DNA of 64,000 nucleotides from Nocardia iowensis (GTDB taxonomy: Bacteria; Actinomycetota; Actinomycetes; Mycobacteriales; Mycobacteriaceae): the NCBI RefSeq assembly GCF_019222765.1, contig NZ_CP078145.1:7626001-7690000 (forward strand), in the 5' to 3' direction. The notes under the pieces were generated by a model. That model saw nothing but the letters and a program-made list of their open reading frames with translations, was not told the origin of the DNA and searched no databases. Below, one piece after another: positions 63,898 through 64,000 of this stretch; positions within the stretch are counted from its first letter, which is position 1; each line of letters begins with the position of its first letter. Made by a program: the position numbers and the translations under genes.

Positions 63898-64000
63898 TCA
63901 GATCACCAGCTCGGGCTCCCGAAGCCCGAGCTGTCGTGCCGCCAGCCACCGCATCCCCTTGGTCAGCAAGGGCAGCATCAGCACCATCAACAGCAACCGC
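63898..64000 (-). CDS. C-terminal end of an unidentified protein (cut by window edge)
   Basis: The last 33 codons and TGA of a minus-strand gene. The end reads RLLLMVLMLPLLTKGMRWLA and then REPELVI. The hydrophobic helix with a following basic patch suggests a membrane-associated C-terminus. Too little is present for a family call. Confidence 0.45.
   Translation of the reverse strand, partial: RLLLMVLMLPLLTKGMRWLAARQLGLREPELVI

Overview
The window is high-GC DNA from a mycolic-acid actinobacterium (order Mycobacteriales), most like Nocardia. The evidence is a mycothiol S-conjugate amidase, an acyl-ACP desaturase relative, a short-chain Z-prenyl diphosphate synthase, EspG/DUF3558/PPE-like type VII secretion accessory genes, LGFP and DUF4254/DUF4245/DUF4307/DUF6542 proteins, and many 4-base start/stop overlaps with GTG/TTG starts. 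As I recall it, the gene order ispH, lipid-droplet protein, xseA, xseB, DUF4245, glpX, fumC, phoH, desA-like, glyA, coaA, Z-FPP synthase, hemolysin III, DUF255, mca, greA, metB follows the Mycobacterium tuberculosis Rv1110-to-Rv1079 block. About two thirds of the window is therefore a conserved chromosomal backbone. No tRNA, rRNA, CRISPR array, insertion sequence or prophage was recognised.

Layout. 0-3.4 kb: end of a TIGR03086 protein and a sugar ABC importer without its ATPase. 3.7-6.3 kb: cstA-ybdD. 6.4-8.6 kb: Ada/AlkA fusion plus ogt, an alkylation-repair operon. 8.6-10.7 kb: TetR regulator and MFS exporter around a clear operator. 10.9-17 kb: sbcD-sbcC and rmuC, with unusual short tandem repeats, including a 24-base minisatellite that forms a small ORF joined to sbcD and sbcC by 4-base overlaps. 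17-28 kb: backbone with ispH, xseAB, glpX, fumC, a DesA2-like protein and a 28-residue membrane-peptide ORF. 28.5-30.6 kb: phoH and a small conserved gene.

30.6-39.7 kb is accessory material set into the conserved order. It holds a ferredoxin-P450 pair with a two-DNA-binding-domain regulator, an epoxide-hydrolase-like enzyme, a TetR/flavin monooxygenase pair, an orphan type VII secretion cassette (YxxxD protein, DUF3558 lipoprotein, WXG/PPE-like protein, EspG) and a truncated SGNH hydrolase. 39.7-64 kb returns to backbone with lineage-specific insertions: glyA, TetR/thioesterase/F420-type reductase, a 36-residue ORF with a strong ribosome site, DUF885, coaA, Z-FPP synthase, hemolysin III, a class III cyclase, DUF255, a GyrI-like gene behind a MerR-type promoter, mca, greA, metB, a glutaryl-CoA-type dehydrogenase, a mechanosensitive-type channel and a DUF4254 protein.

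Themes: central carbon metabolism (glpX, fumC, cstA, glyA), DNA repair (Ada-AlkA, ogt, sbcCD, rmuC, xseAB), envelope isoprenoid/lipid chemistry (ispH, Z-FPP synthase, DesA2-like), mycothiol detoxification, and several locally regulated oxidoreductase or efflux pairs with visible operators. Family names come from reading the translated sequences; no database search was run.
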